Below are positions 1 to 8,885 of a DNA stretch of 42,485 nt, piece after piece. The DNA lies in assembly GCA_044368575.1 (NCBI GenBank), contig JBIPPH010000015.1, positions 1-42,485 of the forward strand, in the 5' to 3' direction. The translations under genes were made by a program, and so were the position numbers. How positions within the stretch are numbered: the first letter of the stretch is position 1; the number at the start of each line of letters is the position of its first letter. A model generated the notes under the pieces. That model searched no databases, had not been told where the DNA came from, and saw nothing but the letters and a program-made list of their open reading frames with translations. This DNA comes from JABMMZ01 sp044368575. Its GTDB lineage: Bacteria; Bacteroidota; Bacteroidia; NS11-12g; UBA955.

Positions 1-1
1 A

Positions 2-532
2 TTCTCAGGAAACCTTGAGAAATGCATACAGCACACCATTTACGAATTCACCAATATCAGAGCGGGTAAAGCCTCTCCAGGCATGTTAGAGTCTGTTGTG
101 GTAGAGTATTATGGCTCTCCAGTTCCATTGTCTCAAGTGGCCAATGTGAGTTCACCGGATGTTAGGACCATAATGGTTCAACCGTGGGAGAAGAACATTA
201 TCAATGATATTGAACGAGCTATTATTAATAGCAATCTTGGATTTGCCCCAGGCAATGACGGCAATTCTATTCGCATAACCATTCCTCCAATGACAGAAGA
301 GCGTAGAGCTCAATTGTGTAAATTGGTTAAGCAAGAAGGCGAATCAAGCAAAGTAGTAGCAAGAAACTACCGCAAAGACACCAACGAAAAGATCAAAAAA
401 CTACAAAAAGATGGCTTAAGCGAAGATGAGGCTAAAGATTCTGAAGCTAAAGTTCAAAAGCAGTTAGATGCTTGCATCGCTAAAATTGATGCTATGATTG
501 TAGACAAAGAAAAGGAAATCATGACGGTTTAA
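2..532 (+). CDS. frr: Ribosome recycling factor, 5'-truncated by the window edge
   Basis: This is the C-terminal part (about 176 residues) of ribosome recycling factor, which works with EF-G to split the post-termination ribosome. The frame is open from base 2, so the true start lies outside the window. The family signature is clear: IRAGKASPGMLE, then VEYYGSPVPLSQVANVS and the RTIMVQPWEK stretch. The long C-terminal helix carries the usual EERRAQLCKLVKQEGE region. About 10 residues are missing compared with the usual length of about 185. The stop codon interlocks with that of the convergent transporter gene (TTAA, 4 bp). Identity is secure; only the start is unseen. Confidence 0.96.
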   Translation, partial: FSGNLEKCIQHTIYEFTNIRAGKASPGMLESVVVEYYGSPVPLSQVANVSSPDVRTIMVQPWEKNIINDIERAIINSNLGFAPGNDGNSIRITIPPMTEERRAQLCKLVKQEGESSKVVARNYRKDTNEKIKKLQKDGLSEDEAKDSEAKVQKQLDACIAKIDAMIVDKEKEIMTV

Positions 533-2304
533 TGACCGCCTGCCGTTCCTTTCGCCTCATAATCAATCCCTTGTTTTTGTAAGATGCCTTTAACACTGAA
601 GGCGAATAATGCTATGTAGGCAAAGCAAGCTGCTGCAATCCAGTAGGATTGGTGTATGCCAATAATATCAGAGAGTTTTCCTTGAATTGGAGGGATAATG
701 CTACCGCCCAGTATCATCATGATTAAGAAGGCTGAACCTTGTGTGGTATAGGAACCTAGACCTGCCAATGACAAATTGAATATTGATGGCCACATAATGG
801 AACAAAACAAACCACCGCTTAAAAAGGCATAGATGGCCACTTGACCACTTGTGTTCAAACCTATTAACATGGCAGCCACTCCTAGCAATCCAAATATTTT
901 TAATGTGCGAATTGGTAAATCCTTACTCCAAATAAATGCAGCAATTTGTATCGCCACACAGATTATATATAAGTATAGAGGCTGCATGTTCTTTTGTGCC
1001 AAAGTGTTTGCGCCAATAATGACAGCAAAGGCTGCAATTGGTACCAAAATGCTGAGCCATTTTTTAAGGTTTTGATTCGGGTTAAAGACGGCTATAGCGC
1101 CGGCCCAACGACCTATCATTAAACTGCCCCAATACATTGACACAAATGGTGCAATTTGAGATGATTGATAGGCACCAAAGGCTTTTTGTTTGAGCAATTC
1201 ACCCAAATTACTGCCGATGGAAACTTCAACCCCTACATATAAGAATATCGCCAACATGCCCAATACCAATTGAGGGTATTGCATGGCGCCCCATTGTGCT
1301 TTTTGACTGCTGTTTTGTTGGAAGAGTGGCCAAAGTAGGCACAATACCACCACTAAAAGGGCAGCAATTAACCATTGCATTCTATATTGCTCAAGTGGCA
1401 TTAACAAAGATTGTTTCTGTATGGTTTGTTCTTTAATGAAATGGGAGTGGTAATCCACTATTTCTGCATTTTTTGGATTGGCCTTTATGGCTTTTTCAGA
1501 GGCAACTATTTTTGTTTCAATGGCCGCTATGGTTTTAGCGTCTTCACTTTGATAGCTTTTAAATACAGGCGTAAAACAGATGATTAAGCCACCCGTCATA
1601 ATCAATAATGTTCTGATGGCTTTTTTGGCTTGAAGGTTTTCGGTTTGAAGGCTTTCGGTTTGTATTTTTTTAGTCCATTTGAACAAAGCTGCAGCTGATA
1701 GGAAAAGGGCGCAAACACCCGCATACAAAACCAATACTTTACTTAAATTAAGTTGTTCTATTTGTTCATCTGAAATTTCTGCCGCACTGCCAAAAAGGGC
1801 TAAACCAACAATTAAAGGGCCTATGGTGGTACCAAAAGAGTTGATACTACCACCTAAACTGATCCGATTACTGCCGGTTGAGGGGTCTCCTAAACTAATC
1901 GCCATTGGATTGGCAGCGGTTTGTTGAACACTGAAACCAAGTGCAACTATGAATAAACCAATCAACATGCCATAAAAGGTGTTGAATTGAACAGCTGCAA
2001 TCATAGCAATGGCGCCTATGGCTGAGAATACAAGCCCATTGACTATACTCTTCTTGTAGCCCCATGAGGCGATGAGGTCTTTGCCAGTTGAACTAGCAAT
2101 AATAAACAATAATAAAGCCCCAACGTAATAAGCCAAGTAGAATGCAAAATCAATCAATTGACTTTGGAATTGATCTAAATGAAAATAGTGTTTGCAAAAT
2201 GGAATGAACACGCTGTTGCCCGCGGCTATAAATCCCCAGAAAAAAAACACGGTAATGAGCGTACTTAATGCACTGTAATTGGTGGTCTGTTGTTGGTTTG
2301 ACAT
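529..2304 (-). CDS. Sugar:H+ symporter, MFS superfamily (FHS/FucP-like), with enlarged central region
   Basis: This 591-residue inner-membrane permease resembles the fucose-galactose-glucose:H+ symporter family. The N-terminus (FFFWGFIAAGNSVFIPF) and the motif QQTAANPMAISLGDP, with the following NSFGTTIGP segment, are typical of FHS sugar carriers. Ordinary members have about 430 residues. Here the middle is longer: around residues 230-330 two extra hydrophobic segments flank a charged loop of about 60 residues. The gene faces the glycan locus starting at 2572, separated by 267 bp, so it may import the monosaccharide that locus releases. That link is inference from position. The exact substrate cannot be read from the sequence. 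Confidence 0.88.
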   Translation of the reverse strand: MSNQQQTTNYSALSTLITVFFFWGFIAAGNSVFIPFCKHYFHLDQFQSQLIDFAFYLAYYVGALLLFIIASSTGKDLIASWGYKKSIVNGLVFSAIGAIAMIAAVQFNTFYGMLIGLFIVALGFSVQQTAANPMAISLGDPSTGSNRISLGGSINSFGTTIGPLIVGLALFGSAAEISDEQIEQLNLSKVLVLYAGVCALFLSAAALFKWTKKIQTESLQTENLQAKKAIRTLLIMTGGLIICFTPVFKSYQSEDAKTIAAIETKIVASEKAIKANPKNAEIVDYHSHFIKEQTIQKQSLLMPLEQYRMQWLIAALLVVVLCLLWPLFQQNSSQKAQWGAMQYPQLVLGMLAIFLYVGVEVSIGSNLGELLKQKAFGAYQSSQIAPFVSMYWGSLMIGRWAGAIAVFNPNQNLKKWLSILVPIAAFAVIIGANTLAQKNMQPLYLYIICVAIQIAAFIWSKDLPIRTLKIFGLLGVAAMLIGLNTSGQVAIYAFLSGGLFCSIMWPSIFNLSLAGLGSYTTQGSAFLIMMILGGSIIPPIQGKLSDIIGIHQSYWIAAACFAYIALFAFSVKGILQKQGIDYEAKGTAGGH

Positions 2305-2361
2305 ATTGAAATTCCTAATTGACTGATTAAGGTCTGTTCGCTACAATTATACTTAAATATT

Positions 2362-2369
2362 CAAAACTA
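2362..2369 (-). promoter_or_regulatory. Possible -7 promoter element for the sugar symporter
   Basis: On the minus strand this reads TAGTTTTG, an exact match to the Bacteroidota -7 consensus TAnnTTTG, 57 nt upstream of the symporter start. A -33 TTTG box at the usual spacing is not obvious. The rest of the 267-bp divergent region is very AT-rich, and I see no clear operator palindrome in it. Confidence 0.35.
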
Positions 2370-2571
2370 TTTTTTGTTGAATTAAAAAAAGCAGGTTTTT
2401 AAACAAAAATTTATTGCATTGTGTATTTCACAAGTTGTTGATTTACAGGTTTTTTTGCCATTAAAGTGGGTAATCCCCATACAGATGTGAATAGTTTTAA
2501 AATAAAATGACAATATGATTTTAAAATCAATTTAAAATGAACTAAAATTGAAACTTAATTTTTTATTATTT

Positions 2572-3915
2572 ATGCAAACAAAAATACTTTCCTTAAAATG
2601 GGTTAAAGCAATTTGCTGTGGGCTTGCAATCGCAAACCTAAACCCAATTTTTGCGCAAACACCAAGTAGCGCTGCTCCAACTCCAACTTCTTTAGCGGCT
2701 AATGTAATTTCATTATTCTCTAACGCTTACACCAACGTTAACGTTGACACATGGAGAACATCTTGGTCTTCAGCTACACTTACTGATACCACCATTGCTG
2801 GTAATGACGTTAAACGTTATTCTAATTTAGACTTTGTTGGTGTTGAAACAACTGGCGCTAACTTTATCAATGCATCAGGTATGGACAACTTTAACATCCA
2901 CGTTTGGACAGCCAATGCAACTACTTTTAGAGTTAAATTAGTTGACTTTGGTGCTGATGCTGCGTACGGTGGCGGTGACGACAAAGAGCATGAAATTGCT
3001 TTCAACCCAACAGCGAATGCTTGGAATGTTTACAATATTCCATTAACTGATTTTACCAATTTAACCACTAAAAACCACATTGCTCAAATCATTTTCTCGG
3101 CATTGCCAACAGGTACTGCTTCAGTTTACATTGATAATGTGTATTTCTCTAAAGCGGACAATGCTCCTACAGCCGCTGCTCCAACTCCAACAGCTTTACA
3201 AGCTAATGTGATTTCTATGTTCAGCAATGCCTACACTAATGTTAATGTTGATACTTGGAGAACCTCTTGGTCTTCAGCTTCATTAACTGATATTCAAGTT
3301 GCTGGTAATGATGTTAAACGTTACTCTACTTTAGACTTCGTAGGTATCGAAACCACTGGCGCTAACTTCATTGATGCTTCAGGTATGGACAATTTTAATT
3401 TTGATGTATGGACGCCTAATGTAACAACATTAAAAGTTAAATTAGTTGACTTTGGCGCTGATGCTGCATACGGTGGCGGCGATGATACTGAACATGAATT
3501 GAGTTTGTCTCCAACAGCTAATTCTTGGAATACTTTCAATTTGAAATTATCTGATTTTACTAACCTTGCTGGTAAAAAACACATTGCTCAATTAATTTTT
3601 GCAGGTTTGCCTACTGGTGCTGGTGTTGTATATTTAGATAACATTTACTATTCTAAAGCACCATCTTCAATCGAAGGTAACACTGTTGCCTTAAGTCAGT
3701 TGTATCCTAACCCTGCTAAACAATTTGTAAGATTATCTGCTGCTTCAAACATTGAAACAGTTGAAGTATACAACGCTTTAGGTCAAGTGGTTTATTCTGC
3801 TCAACCTAAGCAAAACCAAGTTGAAATTTCAACTTTGACTTTTGCTAAAGGTGTTTATACCATCAAAGCTATGATCAATGGCGCAGTTAGCATCCACTCT
3901 TGTGTTGTTGAATAA
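2572..3915 (+). CDS. T9SS-secreted protein with two tandem carbohydrate-binding-like beta-sandwich repeats
   Basis: The protein has 447 residues from ATG 2572; an upstream in-frame TTG would put polar residues before the signal peptide, so I chose the ATG. It has a signal peptide ending near NPIFAQ. Two repeats of about 161 residues follow, each opening with AAPTPT and containing NVDTWRTSWSSA, LDFVG, ASGMDNFN and VKLVDFGADAAYGGGDD. A C-terminal type A sorting domain (LYPNPAKQFVRLS to the end) completes it. Similar modules are known attached to GH16 enzymes in marine Bacteroidota, so glycan binding is likely, but no catalytic residues are visible. It heads the glycan locus and has its own strong terminator, which suggests high expression. 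Confidence 0.85.
   Translation: MQTKILSLKWVKAICCGLAIANLNPIFAQTPSSAAPTPTSLAANVISLFSNAYTNVNVDTWRTSWSSATLTDTTIAGNDVKRYSNLDFVGVETTGANFINASGMDNFNIHVWTANATTFRVKLVDFGADAAYGGGDDKEHEIAFNPTANAWNVYNIPLTDFTNLTTKNHIAQIIFSALPTGTASVYIDNVYFSKADNAPTAAAPTPTALQANVISMFSNAYTNVNVDTWRTSWSSASLTDIQVAGNDVKRYSTLDFVGIETTGANFIDASGMDNFNFDVWTPNVTTLKVKLVDFGADAAYGGGDDTEHELSLSPTANSWNTFNLKLSDFTNLAGKKHIAQLIFAGLPTGAGVVYLDNIYYSKAPSSIEGNTVALSQLYPNPAKQFVRLSAASNIETVEVYNALGQVVYSAQPKQNQVEISTLTFAKGVYTIKAMINGAVSIHSCVVE
2671..3153 (+). repeat. Tandem domain repeat, copy 1
   Basis: First of two in-frame repeats of about 161 codons, offset by 504 bp from copy 2. The two are close in protein sequence along their whole length and share long DNA stretches such as the GGCGCTAACTT and GGTGGCGG segments. 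The recently duplicated domain carries the conserved FGADAAYGGGDD loop. Confidence 0.85.
3175..3657 (+). repeat. Tandem domain repeat, copy 2
   Basis: Second repeat, joined to copy 1 by a linker of about 7 residues. Differences from copy 1 are scattered and conservative (for example FINASG versus FIDASG, and VYIDNVYFS versus VYLDNIYYS). Confidence 0.85.
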
Positions 3916-3933
3916 TCATTAATTAATTTTTAA

Positions 3934-3962
3934 AATGCGTCCTTCGGGGCGCATTTTTTTTA
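3934..3962 (+). terminator. Intrinsic terminator with TTCG tetraloop
   Basis: A 9-bp stem (AATGCGTCC / GGGCGCATT, one G-T pair) closes a TTCG tetraloop and is followed by an unbroken T run. It lies 19 nt after the repeat protein and only 7 nt before the next gene, with no room for an obvious new promoter. It probably lets through only part of the transcription into the downstream operon. Confidence 0.9.
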
Positions 3963-3968
3963 ACCTTT

Positions 3969-5306
3969 ATGAAGTATTTTGCCCTAATATCCCTGATCAT
4001 TCTTCAAATGACTGCACTGCGTGCAAGCAATGTAAAAGTGATTAAAACGGATACTGGGTACACTTTTTTACTCGATAATCAACCTTACTATGTAAAAGGT
4101 GTTGGTGGTACAGTGCACCTACCTTTGGCTGCCAAAATTGGCGCTAATTCGATAAGAACCTGGGGCATCGATGATGCACAAAAGATATTAGATGAAGCTC
4201 ATAAATATGGCCTTACAGTTATGTTAGGCATGTGGCTTCAACATGAAAGACATGGGTTTGATTACGACAATGTCAATAATGTTAAGAACCAATTTAATCA
4301 CTTCAAAACAGTGGTTAAACAATTTAAAGACCATCCTGCTTTACTCATGTGGGGTATAGGCAATGAGCTAGATTTAAATTACAGCAATACCAATGTTTGG
4401 TATGCTGTTCAAGATTTAGCCAAATATATTCACGAAACAGATCCCAACCATCCAACCAGTACAGTTACAGCTGGGCTTGATTCAATGGAAGTGCAATTAA
4501 TCAAGGCTCGATGTCCTGATATTGATGTTTACTGTGTTAACACTTACGGCGATATAGGCAATGTGCCTAACAATATTCAGCGATATGGTTGGCAAGGCCC
4601 CTACATGATCACCGAGTGGGGCCCTAATGGCCATTGGGAATCACCTACTACCAATTGGGGTGTTTCTGTAGAACAGACTAGTACGGAAAAAAGACTCATT
4701 TACCAGCAGAGGTACCAAAACTATATTTTGCCTAACAAATCATATTGTTTGGGCTCTTATGCGTTTTTATGGGGTGCCAAACAAGAGTATACTGAAACTT
4801 GGTACGGTCTCTTTAGCAAAGATGACATAACAACAGAACCTGTTGATGCCTTAGAGTTTGTTTTTACTGAACGAGCTGTGCAGAATGCTTCACCATCGAT
4901 TGATTCCTTTAAAGTGCATCAAAAGCACATGCAAGACAATCTGATTTTGAAAACAGACTTCACCTATTCTGCAGAGGTTCATCCAAATCCATCTGCCACA
5001 AATGCAAAGTTGACTTATACTTGGCGCATCATCCAAGAGAGCACAGATAAAAAATCAGGTGGTGATTTCGAACAATACGCAGAAGAAATTACAGGGCTCA
5101 TTAAGAAAGGAAAGTCTGGGCCTAATATTCAATTTAGAGCACCTAAATTAAAAGGCGAATACCGATTGTTTGTAACGATTAAAGGCAATCAAAAAGTGGC
5201 CTACGCCAATTTCCCTTTTAAAGTAGTTGAGCCTGCTTCAACTGACAAACCAGCCAGATTTATAAAGTGGCGACATACAGATTTAAATGATTTTTATACA
5301 CCGTGA
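3969..5306 (+). CDS. Clan GH-A (TIM-barrel) glycoside hydrolase with C-terminal Ig-like domain
   Basis: This 445-residue protein has a signal peptide (about residues 1-19) and a TIM-barrel domain (about 25-300). The barrel shows the clan GH-A pattern: NSIRTWG near 60-66, the acid/base candidate E133 in GIGNELDLNY, and the nucleophile candidate E216 in MITEWGPNG. Residues about 310-440 look like an Ig-like beta domain. It resembles the catalytic barrel of GH2- and GH5-like beta-glycosidases, but I cannot assign a CAZy family. It is likely periplasmic or secreted and acts on the same glycan as the GH3 and GH16-type genes in this operon. Its TGA stop overlaps the GTG start of the next gene. Confidence 0.82.
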   Translation: MKYFALISLIILQMTALRASNVKVIKTDTGYTFLLDNQPYYVKGVGGTVHLPLAAKIGANSIRTWGIDDAQKILDEAHKYGLTVMLGMWLQHERHGFDYDNVNNVKNQFNHFKTVVKQFKDHPALLMWGIGNELDLNYSNTNVWYAVQDLAKYIHETDPNHPTSTVTAGLDSMEVQLIKARCPDIDVYCVNTYGDIGNVPNNIQRYGWQGPYMITEWGPNGHWESPTTNWGVSVEQTSTEKRLIYQQRYQNYILPNKSYCLGSYAFLWGAKQEYTETWYGLFSKDDITTEPVDALEFVFTERAVQNASPSIDSFKVHQKHMQDNLILKTDFTYSAEVHPNPSATNAKLTYTWRIIQESTDKKSGGDFEQYAEEITGLIKKGKSGPNIQFRAPKLKGEYRLFVTIKGNQKVAYANFPFKVVEPASTDKPARFIKWRHTDLNDFYTP

Positions 5307-7171
5307 AATTTAGACATAACAACCATTTTCTATTGTGGTGTTTGGTATTACTAAGCACAAGTGCTGAAGCTAAATTAACGGCATCTGATAGCAGTCTGCG
5401 TTTGAATAGTAAATCCTATGTATCAACTTTCAAATCGCCTTTTAATAGTCTTGAACATTTTACTGTTTCTGGGTATTACCGTTTTATGGGCAATTACCGC
5501 AATATGACTGATGCCTATGCCCACATGGAAAACAATAAGAAATCAATATTTATTGGGGATGATGCCCAAATCCCTCAATTCATGTTGAATTTAAATGGTT
5601 ACACAGATAAAAACACCTCATTTGGAACAGATTTATTCATGTGGACACCGCTTACTGGTTTAGGACAAACAGAAAATGTTAAAGGCTTAAATCTAGGGAT
5701 AAGTTTATATGGCAATTTTAAGACCCGAATTGGTAATTTAAATGTAAGAACGGGGGGTATCAATTGGTATGCTATGACGCCATTTACTTTTCAGACCAAT
5801 AAAGGGTACAATCGCTACAGTTTGTTTGAGAGAAATCCTTGGGATCCTAATACCAATCAAATTGATGACAGATACAAAACCTTCTACAATACTGGTGCTA
5901 TGAACCAAGATCAAAGATGGGGTAATCAAGCTTTTCAAGGGTTGATTATTGATGGCACAGATTTACCAGGTCAAACCGCAGTTAGTTTGATGTTGGGTAA
6001 AACTCAATTTGATGGCGGATACAGTCCAATTCCCAATTATTCTTATGGTGGTAAATTGAAGAAGTATTTCGATAACAATAAGGCCAGTGTTTCTTTAAAT
6101 ACCTTTAATTCAACGGCAGTAATTGATTCGATTAAGCTTAATACAGCAGGCTTTAATATGATCAGTGTTGAATACGCCCATCAGTTCAATCAAATTAAGG
6201 TGTATTCTGAGATTGGTTCTGGAAGACGTTTTGCAAACGATGTCTTTCAGCAATGGGGTGAGGCTTTATCGGTTAAAATCAGCAGCATGAAAAAGCGCTT
6301 GCCAATTGAAATGCACGCCTACAGAATCAGTCCGAGGGTTTTAAACAACAGTGCTATTTTCATCAATTCATCTATACAACAAAGTACTGTGGTTCAGGCC
6401 GGTCAAACTCAGCCTGTGCTCATGCCTGTTGCCAGTTCAGTATTGCCAATAGGACAGTTGTCAAACAACAGACAAGGCCTTGATATCAATGGTGTCATAT
6501 CACATAAGCGTTGGAAACATTCTATAGGCTATTCTGTGGCAGGTGAATTAGAAGCTTTGAGTAGTCAGTTGAATTACACCCATGCCTTCAATGCCTTGCC
6601 ATTGTCAAGATTTTGGCGTTGGGATTTTCCTAGCAACATAGGGCCTTATGGTCAAATGAATAAATTGTACAGAACGGTGATTGAAACAGTCAATTTAAAG
6701 GATGTTGATATTACGGGAAAGCCCGTTTACAAAAAGTATTTTAATACCATTGAGTTGAATTCAAAATACTCAAGTTATTTAATGGGTAAACCACTTTACT
6801 TATTTTATTTGGGTTCATTTAATTCTGTTCAATATCAAATGTCACCAATGTTGGTAACAACTGAAAAAGCATTATTGAGAACCTACGATCATCAGATTGA
6901 ATCCTATTGGCGCATTCAAAGCCATTTGGTATGGACCAATTATGTAAGTTACGAGCGCATTTTAGCCAATTACCAGACCCAAACAGATATAGAGAGTAGA
7001 CGTCCGAAAAATCAAGTGGGATATGCTTTTGCAACGGGTTTTGATATTCAATTAAGTAAATCTGTGGGGCTTTACCTGCGACATCGTTTGATGAATTACC
7101 GCGATAAAAGTTATAGTAAAGACTATTACAAAGGACAAGAAACAACCGTAGAACTAAAAGCCTTTTTTTAA
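5303..7171 (+). CDS. Large outer-membrane beta-barrel protein of unknown family
   Basis: This 622-residue protein starts at GTG 5303, overlapping the previous stop. It has a signal peptide (to about SAEA, residue 23). The rest alternates polar and hydrophobic residues with many aromatics (YYRFMGNYRNM, GISLYGNFKTRIGN, YLRHRLMNYRDK) and ends in ELKAFF. A terminal Phe is the usual signal for outer-membrane barrel insertion. I see no TonB box, plug domain or SusC features. Its place between a glycosidase and a second barrel points to a role in surface binding, passage or anchoring of the glycan-processing proteins. I do not recognise the family. Confidence 0.75.
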   Translation: MKFRHNNHFLLWCLVLLSTSAEAKLTASDSSLRLNSKSYVSTFKSPFNSLEHFTVSGYYRFMGNYRNMTDAYAHMENNKKSIFIGDDAQIPQFMLNLNGYTDKNTSFGTDLFMWTPLTGLGQTENVKGLNLGISLYGNFKTRIGNLNVRTGGINWYAMTPFTFQTNKGYNRYSLFERNPWDPNTNQIDDRYKTFYNTGAMNQDQRWGNQAFQGLIIDGTDLPGQTAVSLMLGKTQFDGGYSPIPNYSYGGKLKKYFDNNKASVSLNTFNSTAVIDSIKLNTAGFNMISVEYAHQFNQIKVYSEIGSGRRFANDVFQQWGEALSVKISSMKKRLPIEMHAYRISPRVLNNSAIFINSSIQQSTVVQAGQTQPVLMPVASSVLPIGQLSNNRQGLDINGVISHKRWKHSIGYSVAGELEALSSQLNYTHAFNALPLSRFWRWDFPSNIGPYGQMNKLYRTVIETVNLKDVDITGKPVYKKYFNTIELNSKYSSYLMGKPLYLFYLGSFNSVQYQMSPMLVTTEKALLRTYDHQIESYWRIQSHLVWTNYVSYERILANYQTQTDIESRRPKNQVGYAFATGFDIQLSKSVGLYLRHRLMNYRDKSYSKDYYKGQETTVELKAFF

Positions 7172-7177
7172 ACCAAA

Positions 7178-8884
7178 ATGAGATACCTGAAATACATAAT
7201 GACTGTAGGTTTGCTGTTAAATTTAAACAGTATAAGTTGGGCGCAAACTGCCAAAAAAGTGACTATTATTGGAGGCGCTCGCTCTGAAATGACTGCGGCT
7301 AAATTTGATACAAAAGACAGTATTCCAGATACTACCACCCTTAGAAAAAATAATGGGGGCTATGCTATTGTTGATTTAGGTTTTAATATCAAACCCAATA
7401 GGCATACTGAGATTTTAGGCATGTATAGAATCTCTAATAAATTTGGTGGATTTTGGGGCTCAGGTGTAAGTTTTGATGTCAGACAACTTTGGATAAAAGG
7501 TGTAGTTGCTAACACGCTTAGGTATCAATTAGGAGACATTAACATCAAACAATCACAGCTGACTTTATACAACCATCATGCAGATCAATTTGACACTTTG
7601 CCAAGTTTATTCTTGATGCAAAATCAAATCGTGTCATACGAAAAGTTTTATTATGCAGACAATTCATGGCGAATGCAAGGGGCCCACATTAATTTTGGAA
7701 TTGACTTTAGCCGTTACATTCAATCCATTCAATGCAATGCGTTTATCAATAGATTAAATGCTACTAATTTTTCGAATATTCCTGACAGACTAATGCGCGG
7801 TACCAGTATTGATTTTGTGCTGTCACCTAATCAACAATTGACTTGGCATAACAATGTGATATTCGATGTGCCAGGCACAGTAAACACTCAAACTAAATTC
7901 AATAATGCCATCAATTCTGTCGAATATGCTTCAAAAGTAAAAGTGGCACAGCAGATAATTAAACTTCATGGCGAATTGGCCTTTAGTCAGTATGCCTTTA
8001 AGGGCGATTCACTCTCACCCCAATTAAATGATTATGCATTGCGCGCAGAAGCCCAATACCATCATAAAGCCTCTAATATGGACTTTGAATTGAGCTACAT
8101 GAATATTGGTCCTGATTTCAGAAGTTTTGGTGCTCAGAGTAAGGATGTTAATTACAGCTTAGAAAACAGCGTGTATAACCGTTATACGAATGCTCAAATA
8201 CTAAGACCAATTGCATTTATAGATGTGTTGAGTCAAACAGGTATTTACAACAGAACCATCAGCACCCAATTAATGCCTGAGAATATTATTTACAACATAG
8301 CATTGCCATACGGCGCTGCAACATTTAACAGACAAGGCTTGGGTTTAGCCATTAAAAAGCAAATGCCTAAAAAACTTTTTGCGGGCCTCAAATACAATGC
8401 TTTATCAGAAATTAGAGGTCAGGGAACATTAGCATTAAGACAATTTCAGAGCATACAAGCGACTGTCTTGAAAACGCTAGATTTCAAACACCCTATTCAG
8501 TTTTCTGTAAACTACAAATACCAATCCAGCCAAAGAACTTCTAATCAAGTTGTGGAGTCTGTTAATTATCATTTATCTCATACACTTTTGGGGGTTCAAT
8601 ATGAGTTAATGGCAGATTTAGATTTGGTATTCAATTATGGCCTAATGATGAATAAAGGGGAAGAGTTTTTAGCCGACCGAAATGCCTATACCGAATTGGT
8701 GTATTTCAACAAAATCAATTACGATCTAAAGCAACAGATGAGTAGCTTGGGCTTAAAATACACATTTGGCCCTAAAGCATTTTTAAGTACTTATATTCAA
8801 CAGTTTGATTACATGAATCAAGCTGTCGCCAATAAAAATTACAAGCTCACTCAATTTAATGTCCTTTTTAACCAATTATTTTAA
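7178..8884 (+). CDS. Second outer-membrane beta-barrel protein of unknown family
   Basis: This 568-residue protein begins 6 bp after the preceding barrel gene. Its signal peptide ends near ISWAQ. The mature part is rich in short amphipathic strands with Tyr/Phe/Asn turns (LRYQLGDINIKQSQLTLYN, LGLKYTFGPKAF) and ends in FNVLFNQLF, again with a terminal Phe. No TonB box or plug is visible. It differs in sequence from its neighbour but has a similar size and layout, so the two could form a pair. The function is unknown; a role with the glycan locus is inferred from the packed operon. Confidence 0.72.
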   Translation: MRYLKYIMTVGLLLNLNSISWAQTAKKVTIIGGARSEMTAAKFDTKDSIPDTTTLRKNNGGYAIVDLGFNIKPNRHTEILGMYRISNKFGGFWGSGVSFDVRQLWIKGVVANTLRYQLGDINIKQSQLTLYNHHADQFDTLPSLFLMQNQIVSYEKFYYADNSWRMQGAHINFGIDFSRYIQSIQCNAFINRLNATNFSNIPDRLMRGTSIDFVLSPNQQLTWHNNVIFDVPGTVNTQTKFNNAINSVEYASKVKVAQQIIKLHGELAFSQYAFKGDSLSPQLNDYALRAEAQYHHKASNMDFELSYMNIGPDFRSFGAQSKDVNYSLENSVYNRYTNAQILRPIAFIDVLSQTGIYNRTISTQLMPENIIYNIALPYGAATFNRQGLGLAIKKQMPKKLFAGLKYNALSEIRGQGTLALRQFQSIQATVLKTLDFKHPIQFSVNYKYQSSQRTSNQVVESVNYHLSHTLLGVQYELMADLDLVFNYGLMMNKGEEFLADRNAYTELVYFNKINYDLKQQMSSLGLKYTFGPKAFLSTYIQQFDYMNQAVANKNYKLTQFNVLFNQLF

Positions 8885-8885
8885 C

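Noticed and set aside
2817..3584. Two minus-strand open frames (2817-3005 and 3321-3584) that encode similar peptides
   Set aside because: They are antisense shadows of the duplicated binding domain, so their similarity follows from the repeat. Neither has its own promoter box or a protein-like composition.
5303..8884. The two barrels as SusC-type TonB-dependent transporters
   Set aside because: They are much shorter than SusC proteins (usually about 1,000 residues) and show neither plug domain nor TonB box.
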